64,000 nt of DNA from Viola odorata (taxonomy: Eukaryota; Streptophyta; Magnoliopsida; Malpighiales; Violaceae). Location: contig OY829545.1 in NCBI GenBank assembly GCA_963691705.1, positions 58,493,179-58,557,178 of the forward strand. The letters are read 5' to 3'. Position numbers and translations under genes: made by a program. Below are positions 21,100-30,960 of the stretch, in pieces (positions within the stretch are counted from its first letter, which is position 1; every line of letters starts with the position of its first letter). The notes under the pieces were generated by a model. That model was not told where the DNA came from. It saw nothing but the letters and a program-made list of their open reading frames with translations, and did not search any database.

Positions 21100-21399
21100 C
21101 ACGTTCACAATTTGGAAAAAATTAACAATCAATGATTAAAGATGGAAGAATAAAGGAATTAGGGTTTGTAAGAATGGTGGCGGTGGCGGCTGCTGATAAA
21201 AAAAGAAAACGAAGAGGAAGTCAAGGCAACTAGGGTTTGTAAAGGGTTGTAACATGTGTAAACGTGGATGTGGGTCCCGCAATATTATTAATAAAATATT
21301 TATTTTAATTCTAATTAATAAATATCGGTAATTATTTGTGTATCCCAATAGGGGAAATACAAGCGAAATACAAAAAGAAATACAAAAAAATTAGAAAAC

Positions 21400-21632
21400 A
21401 ATAATATCAGAAAAAGTAGAAAAAAAAATTGGGAGGGAAAAGTTTGAAATCCGACAGCTTTTCAGTCGGTGGGACCCGCGAACTAATAACGGCCGTTTGT
21501 CACCGTTTAGGGAGGAGGGACTCCGCGGGTATAACGGAGGTAACATGTGGGACCAAATCGAACAAAAACAAACATTAAGGACTGACTAAAATGAAAATAA
21601 TAAGTGGAGGGACCCTCGGGTGCGCAATCCCC
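21400..21632 (-). repeat. Right TIR of the large MULE
   Basis: Inverted copy of 14954-15222, lacking about 38 bp. It should hold the promoter of the zf-GRF gene, whose ATG lies about 300 bp inward. Confidence 0.9.
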
Positions 21633-23378
21633 TGATATTGGCACTTTTGCTCTGTGATTTGCTGCAACCACGTTTTTCCGTTTTGTTTCTAGAACTCCAC
21701 CCTTATTTTCCAACAAAATTGATGTTTGTGATGAGATTAATGTAATGAAATTAATTTTAGTCGGAGGAAGAAAATAATATCAGAGCCGTCGTTTTCTTCT
21801 GGATACTCCAATTGTCAATAATGATGTCACAATCTCATAATTAAACACTCTAAATATTTATTGAAATGTTGAAAGTTGAAAATGAAAGTAAAGTGATAGA
21901 ATCCAAAATATATATATAAAGTAAAGTGATAGAATCCAAAATATATATATATATATATATCCGCTGAGTTTTTTTTTCCTGACCAAATAAAAAAAATGCA
22001 ACTTAAAGATTTTATATGAAATTAAAATCATATATCCCAATAATCTTCTCAATATATATCTCTCCCTCTGCCTCGTTAAAGTGGTTTAAAAAAATATGTT
22101 TCAAATTATTTTATTTTTTTCTCAACATATATTCAAAAACTGTTTCTAGTCATGAAAAATTAGAAGAGCTCAATCCCTTTTGTTAAGACACTAAGCATAT
22201 TTTTCTTATCGCATCGATTTATTTATTTTGAGCGTTGGTTTCGTAGAAATTTGAGATGTCATTATTTATATTTGATTCATGAAAAATAAAATAAAAATAA
22301 AGAACCAACTGAATTTTCCTTTTTTCTAAAAAAAAAGATGCAATCATATGCCAATACCATGATAAGAAAATCAACTTGCAACCCTTTCTTTAAAATTTTT
22401 TTTTTTTATTGTTAGCGCTTACTTAATTTAATCAAGGTTTAACTTATTCTAATTTTAGCATCATATTTGCTTATTGCGATTAATTTTATTTTTTTAATAT
22501 AATTTTATTTTAAACTATATTTTTTATGATCCTTTTAGTTTTAAAACTTGCAACTTAAATTTTATAATTTTTAAAAATTTTCAAATTTAACAATTCTAAG
22601 AGCTTAAAAATGATAAAAAATGTAAAAAAGTTATAAAAATTTGAGAAAAAAATGTACTAGTAAAATAATTTTTCTTGATTTAAAATTAAAAATAAACTAT
22701 GATTACAATGCCTCATTTATAATAAACGAAATTTAACATATACGGAATAATCGGGATATATTGTCTATGTATTTGTACCAATTTTAACCCTTTTTTAGTA
22801 TTAATTGTCCCTCATCTTAAATCTTGCTTAACACATATTGGAAATTTATCTTCCTAGATTCAGCGAGTTTGTAAAAATATCTAACTAGTTAATATTATAC
22901 CGTCGTTATCACTGTTTAATTTATACTACAAATACAATGATTTGCAAAATGAAAGTAAAATACTTAAATATTATTTTTAAAATCCTTACTCCATCTATTT
23001 TTACATTTATAATCTTAAATTATTTATTTCAATGAAATAAAATTAAAACAAATAAAAAATTATTTATTTTAATTAATTGAAAAATAAACTAAATAGATGC
23101 TTAAAATAATATACAGTGATTAATGAATAGTTCTGAGCAGAGATAGACACCCTGCTGGACGATCAAATATTAATCAAGGCGTGACCATTAACAAATTTTG
23201 TTCATTTTACACTTAAATATTATTTGTCATTTAATCTAACTGTTATCTTAATTTATTAATTAATATTATATTACATATATACTTGTACTAACAAAAAATG
23301 GTAATATACCGAAAATTTTAATATATTAAAAAATCTATAAAAGATGAAGACCTTCCATCATACTATTTTAATTTTTAG
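21633..23378. other. AT-rich intergenic DNA, no gene
   Basis: Strongly AT-rich with stops in all frames. It includes a duplicated AAAGTGATAGAATCCAAAAT (21890 and 21923) followed by an (AT)n run at about 21941-21960. No transposon ends are recognised. Confidence 0.6.
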
Positions 23379-23687
23379 TGCCAAGTCTCTTCGTTCCGCT
23401 TCCGATCGGGGCGCATCGCCAGCCCCATCCGCTTCCTTCCCAATTGACTTGGGGCGTGGACCGACGCGGATTGTGGCAGCGGCCTAAGCCCGAGCCTTTG
23501 AAACGCTCGCGGAGATGTTGTCGCCTCGATCGTGGAAGGCAGCGCGCGTCGTCACGACGTGCTTCAGCACCTGGGCGTCGGCTTGTGAGCTCCCCATTCG
23601 GCCCGTCTTGAAACACGGACCAAGGAGTCTAACATGTGTGCGAGTCAACGGGTGAGTAAACCCGAAAGGCGCAAGGAAGCTGAGTGT
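23379..23687 (+). pseudogene. Fragment of 25S (26S) ribosomal RNA gene
   Basis: GC-rich sequence in an AT-rich setting that reads as an internal part of plant 25S rRNA. Landmarks: GTGCCAAGTCTCTTCG, GCGGAGATGTTGTCGCCT, CTTGAAACACGGACCAAGG, TGTGCGAGTCAACGGGTGAG, and AAGGCGCAAGGAAGCTGA just before the break. About 310 bp only, with several substitutions from the form I remember. It is a displaced, non-functional piece rather than an rDNA locus. No transposon ends bracket it closely. Confidence 0.85.
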
Positions 23688-24036
23688 CAGTTTTTTTTAA
23701 TGCATCATTATCATTAGAGTTCAGACAAAAATTCTTATGGCAAAGACCGAAGTTTAATCTGTTTTGGTATAAAAGTATCTATTCCTTAAGACTTTAAAAT
23801 ATTTTCAAACTTCAAACTCTTGACCTTTTTTGTATGGCTTTTCAAACTTTAAAGTATCTATTCCTTATGACCTTTTCTATTGTTTAGCGTGGTCAAATAA
23901 ATAAAGTTCAATTATTTCAAAATTGAATTATAACACGTCTTTTATTGGTCTAATTTTTTACGTAACAATTCAATTAAGTAAAATTTTCAAATGTTATACC
24001 AAAATAAATTCTAATTAAACTCTACTAATAAAATGC
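23688..24036. other. AT-rich intergenic DNA, no gene
   Basis: No gene, repeat or transposon end recognised between the rDNA fragment and the MULE TIR. Confidence 0.6.
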
Positions 24037-24399
24037 GGGAAAAAGTACCCAGGGGTCCCTGTCGTTATTATTTTCATTTTAGTCAGTCCCACTTTTCGAA
24101 TTTGGTTCAATTGGGTCTTAACTGTTAGCTCCGTTATGCACCCCAAGTCCCGCCGTCTAAATCGACGCTAACGGTCACTGACGGCCGTTAACTCCCATTA
24201 TTATATTAATTTGTCTGAAAAGTTTGTTGACGTATAGGACCTCCGTGCCTCTGTAAATCGGAGCATGTTGTCCGTTACTGAACAAAATGATTGTTGTTGA
24301 ACAATTGGAGCATTATGTATCTATTTGCAATTTAAATGTGCAAATTCATAATTAAGAAAGGATAAAATCATAAATATATGCGTGCATGCCGTTTCTGTG

Positions 24400-24745
24400 C
24401 TACCGGTACCATGTTGTCCGTTACTGTATGGATGACCGGTACCCTGCATAACCGGTACCATGCCGTTTCCTGTATACCGTCTCTTGTGATGTGGGCCCTT
24501 TGACCACGTTCCCGTTTCTTATTAGCAAGGATGCCGTAGGCTTCCTTCTCATGGCCAAGCCCATTTTGGTTATCTTGAGCCCATTTGGTTGATCCTTTTG
24601 CCAGTGCTGATGGGCTATCATTGGTGGGCTGCCACCATAGTGGCCATTACTTGCATTCATAAGGCAACCGTTTGCCTTGCATATGCATACCGTTACCTGT
24701 ATGCATACCGGTACTTCATACCGTTTCATATGTCAGCACCAACAA
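24400..24745 (-). repeat. Reverse-oriented GGTACCGG module with about 172 extra bases
   Basis: The reverse complement matches 13367-13520 closely at both ends (GGTATGCATACAGGTAACGG; ATGCAGGGTACCGGTC). Bases 24488-24659 are present only here. A 102-residue open minus-strand frame spans the block but follows the repeat and shows no family signature. Confidence 0.8.
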
Positions 24746-24755
24746 TTACCGTTTC

Positions 24756-25369
24756 AGGCAGAGTGAGGGTTTAGATTTTAATTTGATGTGGACCCAGCGA
24801 TTTAAAAAAAAATTTAAACTGAATATTTGATTTTATTAATGTAAAATTATATTACAAAAGGGATAAAATTTTGTCTGTCGTGCTATCTGTTAGCCTTGAT
24901 CCTGTTAGCAAGTGTGTCTGCCGTTTCCTGCATGCCTGGTACCATGCATGCTCCTTTAAGCCCACTTGGCTATCTTGAGCCCATTTTGTTCCTTGAGCCC
25001 GTTTGCCTTGTCCGTTACTTGCCAAACCAGTAGCTTGTCAAGCCCGTTTTCCTTCTACCGTCAACACCAACAATTAATTATATGAGCTTTGTTGTCGTGT
25101 TGCTGGTGTGATGAAGGGTGGAGATCATGTGGTGGTGATCATATATTTTCAAATCAATGCATATCTCCCTCATTAATTTCTCTGTGCCTCTGTGCTTTTG
25201 TTCTCCGTTGAAAAGAAAGAACAATGGAGTCGACGATGGGGGATGGAGGGGAGGCAGAGTGAGGGTTTAGATTTTAATTTGATGTGGGACCCAGCAATTT
25301 AAAAAAAAAATTAAACTGAATATTTGATTTTATTAATGTAAAATTATATTACAAAAGGGATAAGATTTT
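24756..25369. repeat. Direct repeat of about 117 bp, 496 bp apart
   Basis: Copies at about 24756-24872 and 25252-25369 share AGGCAGAGTGAGGGTTTAG, AATTTGATGTGG and ACAAAAGGGATAA with few differences. The block between holds further GGTACC/CCGTTAC text. It looks like an internal duplication within the element. Confidence 0.85.
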
Positions 25370-27063
25370 TAGATTTTGCTGGAGTGTGGGTCCCATACGT
25401 CAGCAAATTTTTCAGACAAATTAATATAATAATGGGAGTTAACGGCCGTCAGTGACCGTTAGCGTCGATTTAGACAGCGGGACTTGGGGTGCATAACAGA
25501 GCTAATGGTTAGGACCCAATTGAACCAAATTCGAAAAGTGAGACTGACTAAAATAAAAATAATAACGACAGGGACCCTGGGTGCCTTTTCCCATGGTTAT
25601 TGATAGCATGTATTTTGTACATATTTTTCTATTTTTTTTTAGTCCACTTTTGATCCTGATGCTATTGATTTGCATCTGTTTCCCTTCTTTTTATAGATTT
25701 GGACTTAGAGAAGAGAATTCAAGGAAATACATGCTTTCGGATGGATTTTGATGAACATCGAGTGTCAAGGCTTCGCAGCTCATCACTCGCAAACACTGAG
25801 GAGCCCGCGACAAAAAATGAAATTATCGGAAAAGGAAATCTAATAAATTCGATAGATTTTCCTACTTCCCTCCCGTGTTTCTAGCTCAGCAAAGGTGTAA
25901 TTATGAAAAACCTAGTTCTATTAGACTTAGGACTTTGCCTTCATTTACTATATATATTAGAACTTTTAGGGTTTCTGCTCTCTCTCACTTCACTTCTTTT
26001 ATCTCTTCTTCCTGCGCTCCTCCTTTAGGCGGCGGCTCAGACCCTTTTTCCACCTTTGTAATAATTCCGGAGCTTTAGCTCCGGCCGGTATTAAGTTGCA
26101 ATTTTCAGCGTTTTCTTCCCTTTCTCTTTTATGCAATTCTTCTTTAATTATTTTGTTTATTTAATTTCTAGTATGAGTAGCTAAATTCTCTTTTTTTAGT
26201 AAAGGTCATCGAAGGTTGCTCAGGTTAGTTGGGAGGTCGAATTGAGTCTAATAAATTCCTGTGTTTGTATTTGCTTACTTATTACATGCTTGTCAATTTA
26301 TCTAGAAACGATTAGAGGTCCGACCAACTAATAAATGAACCAAGGTAATTATCACCATCTTCGTAATAATAACTAACGTGAGATTACATGGTAAAGTGGG
26401 CAATTAGATCAAAGTCATCAGGTCGCTGGTCCCATCTGACTAGAGTAAGTAACCGATTAGGGTAGTGCCTTGAATATACTGAGTGTCTCACCCTAGGTGT
26501 GTCTTTCCTCCTCTTCATGGGTATCTGAGTATTGTCTCCATAAATGTATCTTGAAGGATGGCGGATTGCCAAGGTTATTTCATAAATGTACCTTAGAGTA
26601 GCTTCTCTTACTAAGGAAAGCAGGGACTTAAACGTACCTGGACCCCGTAACACACCTATAAACTAAGAATAGAATACCCTTGCACCAATGATCGACTAAC
26701 CGCAATGCAACCGGAGATAGATCTTTACTAGGAATCTTTCCCTCATTGATTTTATACTTTTATTTATTCTATTTTATTCTGTTTATTTAGTAGTTAATCA
26801 AAGACTATCTCCAAACCCCCCCTTTGGTTACTCGTTCAGTTTGATATTCCCTGTCATACTCTGAAGTAAGTAGGGTTATTCATCGGGATTTCTGAACTTC
26901 TGAAATTCCAAAAATTTCGGGTTCGGGTATTTCGAACTATCCTAAACTATTCCCGACCCCGAATTCCAAAACCTCCCTCCCGAATCTGAATTTCTGAACC
27001 CGAAATTTCAGAAAATTTCAGATACCCAAAATTACCCGAAATTTCAGAGGCATTTTTTACCAC

Positions 27064-27064
27064 C

Positions 27065-27098
<34 letters not shown>
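27064..27098. repeat. (GA)n microsatellite
   Basis: A pure GAGA run of about 32 bases inside the hAT element, just upstream of the captured gene fragment. Confidence 0.95.
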
Positions 27099-27099
<1 letters not shown>

Positions 27100-27274
27100 G
27101 TCACGGTTGTTGTGCCGTCTCCAATTCCCATGGGGATCGTGATCGGTACTACTAGTGGTGTTGCTACTAATGTTGAGATGATGTCGACGATGAGCACGAT
27201 CGTCCACCACTCAATCGTGTCTGGCGAGCAGAGGGAGAAGCCGAAGGAGGATGCGGCGGCAGGTGGATCAACGT

Positions 27275-27570
27275 AGAAGAGGGCGCATGGGCAGCTTGAG
27301 GGGCCAAAGAAATCTGAACTTATGTGTACTCTCTGTAGTACGAAGTTTGGATCGTGGAAGGCGGTGTTTGGGCACATGAGGGCCCACCCGGTGAGGTGTG
27401 GAGGGGGGGCATTCCCTCCCCCAATTGGAGGATGGTCATCGTCACCGGAAAGGGCAGTAGTGGTTCTTGTAACGGAGGAGGAGAGGGAAATATTGGTGGA
27501 TCAACTTGCGCCAACACTGCTCAACATTACGACGAAAATAGTAGCGAGGTTGGAGGAAGAGGAGAATTAG
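27275..27570 (+). pseudogene. Captured C2H2 zinc-finger gene fragment in the hAT element
   Basis: The plus frame reads ELMCTLCSTKFGSWKAVFGHMRAHPVR: one C2H2 finger with the FGHMRAHP helix typical of plant ZAT-like proteins (C-x2-C, H-x3-H), followed by PPPIGGW. An in-frame TAG lies just before 27275. Downstream the frame continues into a Glu-rich stretch and stops. The higher GC content and host-like motif inside a transposase-less hAT suggest transduplication of a host gene piece. It is not a complete gene. Confidence 0.7.
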
Positions 27571-27590
27571 GAGAAGTTAGGTGGTGGTGC

Positions 27591-28089
27591 TATCACAGCC
27601 ACACGTGGATCAAGAGATAATAGGATTAAGGAACTTGAAGAGAAGAATAGGCGGGAAAAGGAGTTCTAAGCTCTAACTGTCAAAGTCTGTTGCAACTTCC
27701 CTGCTGAGTTGGCAAGTTGTTAGAAGTTAGTTGATTAGTTACAATTTAGTTAATTGTTAGTAGTTAATTAGTATTTCAATTCCGTGGCAATCAAACATTG
27801 TATAAAAAGGAGAAATAAAGAAATAAGGGGGGATCTTTTACCATTTGTAAACAATTATGTATTCTGTTTTGTTCAATGAACAACAGTTACCATTCAATGA
27901 ATTCAATGAATTCCCTACTCCTTCTTGTTGCAATTGTTCCTATCTACCCTTCCTTTCCCATTGCTTCCGCTGCTTCCGTCTCCCTCCATTGCTTCTGTTT
28001 CCTTTAAAGATTACAACACAACGGTATCGTTCTCCTTTTCTTCCCCTATGTTTATGTTGTGTTCAGGTTCTCCTCTTGAGCCCGTGATA
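27591..28089 (+). repeat. 5' LTR of the Reina-like element
   Basis: Begins TATCACAGCC and ends CCCGTGATA, where the 3' LTR has TGTCACCGCC and CCCGTGACA. Both terminal dinucleotides have changed by transition (TG to TA, CA to TA), as expected from decay of methylated cytosines. Confidence 0.9.
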
Positions 28090-28091
28090 AT

Positions 28092-28103
28092 TGGTATCGG
28101 AGC
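28092..28103 (+). other. Primer-binding site (initiator Met tRNA)
   Basis: TGGTATCGGAGC, two bases after the LTR. The usual plant form is TGGTATCAGAGC, so it has one change. Confidence 0.8.
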
Positions 28104-28127
28104 TTGATCCTGCCCCTAAAGTCAACA

Positions 28128-29375
28128 ATGGCAAGAAATCATCACCCATTTTCTGGTGCTACCGGTACAACCATCGAGGATGGAGTTACTGGTGGGGGGA
28201 GTAACATACTTCCTCTAGCGCTAGATTTGAAGTTCTTGAGCAAGGTTTCATGGAGATGCAGAGAACTCTTCAAGATCTCATCCGCCTACAACAACAGCCG
28301 CGTGGGCCTCCTCCTCGAGGCCATGGTGATGAAATCCCACATGAAGAACCCATCTCGCAGGCATTTCAAGCAAACCCAAAACCCACTATTTTGGAGTTCC
28401 CTTGGTTTCATGGAGCTGAGGTGAGTGAATGGTTTTCCAAGCCAACAATTATTTCCAGAGCATGAGGACTCCCCCTCATCATAAGGTGGAAGTTACTTCA
28501 CATCACCTGTTTGGAGATGTCTTGAAGTGGTATAAGGTGAAGCTGAAGAATAGAGAGAATGACATCTGGACTTGGACTGACTTTGTGAGGTTTGTGATCA
28601 CCAGGTTCTCACCCAAGAAAATAGATGATCCGATGGCTGATTTGTCTAACCTGAAATAGGTATCTGATGTTGAAAGCTATGTTAATCAATTCAATGTCAT
28701 TTATGATAGAGTCGAAGTTTGCGACTCCTATGGGAGAAGTTTGTTCTTAGCTGGTTTAAAGCCAGAATTGGCTCATCTGGTGAGGATGTTTAAGCCATAG
28801 ACTTTTGAGGATGTTGTAGAATTAGCATTGTCCACAGAGGTTGCTATTCCAACCCTTAGAGCTTTGACCACACTAGAAAACTCACCAAGCACTTACACCA
28901 GTAACCGATTCACTTACCCTAACACCAAAACTGCCAATCCAACCTACCCAAAATTGTATCAGGCTAATCCCAGCTAGTTCAAGCCACCCCACAACCAAAT
29001 GACTTCAAAAACACTAGTCCAGAACACTAATCCCACCTTCCAAACACCTCTACCAAGCCAAACATAACCCTAAAAACCAAACACCAAAACCTCAAACCTA
29101 CCTTTCTAGACCTTGGATGAAAAAACCATGAAAGAGAGGATGGCTGCAGGGCTGTGTATGTACTGTGGTGAGAAGTTCTTTAAGGGCCACAAATGTCAGT
29201 GAAAATAATTTTTCTTGGTTGTGGCTAGAGGTGAGGAGCAAGATGCTTCCGATTATGGGTTTGAGGAAGAAAAATAGCAAGAAGAAGAGACACGGGTAAT
29301 TGAGGATCCCAATGTTTCTCTATATGCTATACATGACATCAAGAAAGGGGGTGTCAAAGCCATGAGGATAACACT
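28128..29375 (+). pseudogene. Gag of the Reina-like element, frame broken
   Basis: Starts MARNHHPFSG. After frameshifts it reads EMQRTLQDLIRLQQQ, then LEFPWFHGAE, then a typical retrotransposon gag core (DVLKWYKVKLKNRE, WTDFVRFVITRFSP). A partial zinc motif follows (LCMYCGEKFFKGHKC). Several stops and at least two frameshifts are present. The frame leads into the protease region (SLYAIHDIKKGGVKAMRITL) before the nested insertion interrupts it. Confidence 0.8.
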
Positions 29376-29998
29376 CATTGACATAAGTAATTCTCTGATA
29401 ACTTCTCGGATCCACTTTTGAAGATGAAGCCGTGAGTTGATGAAGGAAAGGATCTAGTCCCCGGTGAGAGGTTGGTGTGCTCGGATGGATGTATGGATGA
29501 AATCGTTTGTAGATGATTAATGGAGAGGATAACGTCGCAAGCAAGGAGATGCGGAAAGGTGCAGCGGAAATAATGGATGAAAAGGAAAGTGTATTGATGG
29601 AAAACAAGTATGGAACTTCAATACCCAACAAACTCTCTTAACTACTTGGTTAGGCAACCTTATTACAAAGTAATGAAGGATCTCTCTATCAATGACCAAC
29701 CCTTACTTGAACACGAATGAACAACCCGACTGGAGAAAATGAAGTGCAGCTCTTAAGAAACCCTAACCCTAATTCTTAAGCTAAATGGTCTTTAAATAAA
29801 TACATTCAAAATCAAAGACAAGGCATAAAAGAGGCTAAGTCCTTCTATTTATAGTTATTACAAAACAAGGCTGAAAAGCCACTTAAAATGACCTAATCAC
29901 GTTTCTATCGATTCGATAGCATGATCACGTTATCCCTTCTATTTTGGGCGTGATCACGTCATCCCTTAGGCATGATCATGCCAAGCTTTGTGTCCAGG

Positions 29999-30945
29999 TG
30001 ATGCGATCACGGACCCTCCCGAAGCCAATGTTGACATTCGACAAGGCCCGATCACCCGAAGCAAAGCAAGAGCATTGTCCTTATGGTTGGAAGGCAAAAT
30101 GAGAGAGAACGGATCCACCCAAGTCAAGGAAAAGCCGGCCTATGTGATTTTCCATCGAACCAAGGAAGATGCATAACCGTGATCACGGTTCGCTCTAACC
30201 GTGAATCACGCCTGGAGAGTTTTGGGTAACGTGATCACGGTTAAGTCTAACCGTGAATCACGCTATCTTCTGATGTGGGAGCTGATCCTTGGGTGCCTTA
30301 CCGTGATCACGGTTCGTTCTAACCGTGAATCACGGTAGGAGTTGTGCCGAGCGTGATCACGTTTAGTCCTTAACGTGAATCACGATAGTGAGTTTGTCTA
30401 ACGTGATCACGGTTAGGCCTAACCATGAATCACGTTAGCGTCGGATTTGTTGCCTTTTTGCTTACCTGTATAAATAGCTCTTGTCTCATTTCTTTTAGTT
30501 AGTTTTTGACTTTGAGTGATATTTTGTCAAGTGAGAATACTCATTCTTTTTATCACCTAAGCCTTGAAACTCTTCACATTTTCCTTGAGCAAGAATCGTT
30601 TAAGTTGAGATTACTCCTTCCGATTATTGCTCGGGGATTCCTCGAATTTGTATTTGTAATTTTGGCAAGTTTCTTGAATGAATGAAGGTCTATTAAATAC
30701 TTATTCCAAGGATCGTGGATGTCTACTTGCTTGGATTAATTCTTGGATGCTCATGTGATCAATTTCAATCCTTTATCAATCCTAATCATTTCCGGGTACA
30801 TATTTCCTTAATTCTCCGCTAAATATTACTTGTTCGTGTCCTTTCTTTCCTTGTGATCTTGTTGTCACTAGGTAATTCGATTCGGCTAGATCCTCTATAA
30901 CCTCCATTGTAATTCGGCCTACTTACCCTAGGCAGGATCACATCA
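29999..30945 (+). repeat. 5' LTR of the CRM-type element
   Basis: TG...CA ends; TATA box CTGTATAAATAGCTC near 30469. Its first 178 bases repeat the coding tail of gag-pol, because the frame ends within the LTR. Confidence 0.95.
30177..30437. repeat. Five paired CGTGATCACG palindromes in the LTR U3
   Basis: Five units, each with a CGTGATCACG palindrome followed 10-15 bp later by CGTGAATCACG. The same array lies at about 37409-37669 in the 3' LTR. It starts right after the gag-pol stop codon and ends upstream of the TATA box, the place for promoter control sites. Confidence 0.9.
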
Positions 30946-30947
30946 AG

Positions 30948-30960
30948 TGGTAGCGGAGCT
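30948..30960 (+). other. Primer-binding site of the CRM-type element
   Basis: TGGTAGCGGAGCT two bases after the LTR. It resembles the Met tRNA site TGGTATCAGAGC with two or three changes. Confidence 0.65.

Larger units (their letters stand above)
14954..21632 (+). mobile_element. Complete-ended MULE (about 6.7 kb) with transposase and convergent zf-GRF gene
   Basis: The ends are inverted copies beginning GGGGATTGCGCACCCGAG. The flanks carry TGATATTG on both sides (14946-14953 and 21633-21640), or 9 bp TGATATTGG if one G is shared, as expected of Mutator insertions. Inside: transposase gene on plus (15661-19178), a nested hAT MITE (19429-19995), a palindrome-rich module (20030-20460), and a zf-GRF gene on minus (20629-21099). 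Each gene starts close to one TIR and they converge, as in maize MuDR. The transposase frame is broken, so the element is no longer autonomous. Confidence 0.9.
24037..25592. mobile_element. Non-autonomous MULE (about 1.56 kb)
   Basis: About 205-bp terminal inverted repeats: left 24037-24241 beginning GGGAAAAAGTACCCAGG, right about 25388-25592 (inverted: GGGAAAAGGCACCCAGG). Both include TTTTCATTTTAGTCAGTC, as in the large MULE. The inside carries the GGTACCGG module in reverse and no transposase. The 9-bp flanks (ATAAAATGC, ATGGTTATT) do not match, so the insertion site has been altered or one end was exchanged. It was probably mobilised by a relative of the large MULE. Confidence 0.85.

Noticed and set aside
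23379..23687. Functional rRNA gene
   Set aside because: Only a short internal piece with substitutions; no promoter, 18S or 5.8S nearby.
24421..24729. 102-aa minus-strand open frame
   Set aside because: It lies across the GGTACCGG module. The homologous module at 13367 is not open in the same frame, and no domain is visible.
24028..25601. Target-site duplication for the non-autonomous MULE
   Set aside because: ATAAAATGC and ATGGTTATT do not match even after removing solo LTR 1, so none is claimed.
29988..30176. 62-aa open frame at the CRM 5' LTR start
   Set aside because: It is the LTR copy of the gag-pol tail, not a separate gene.
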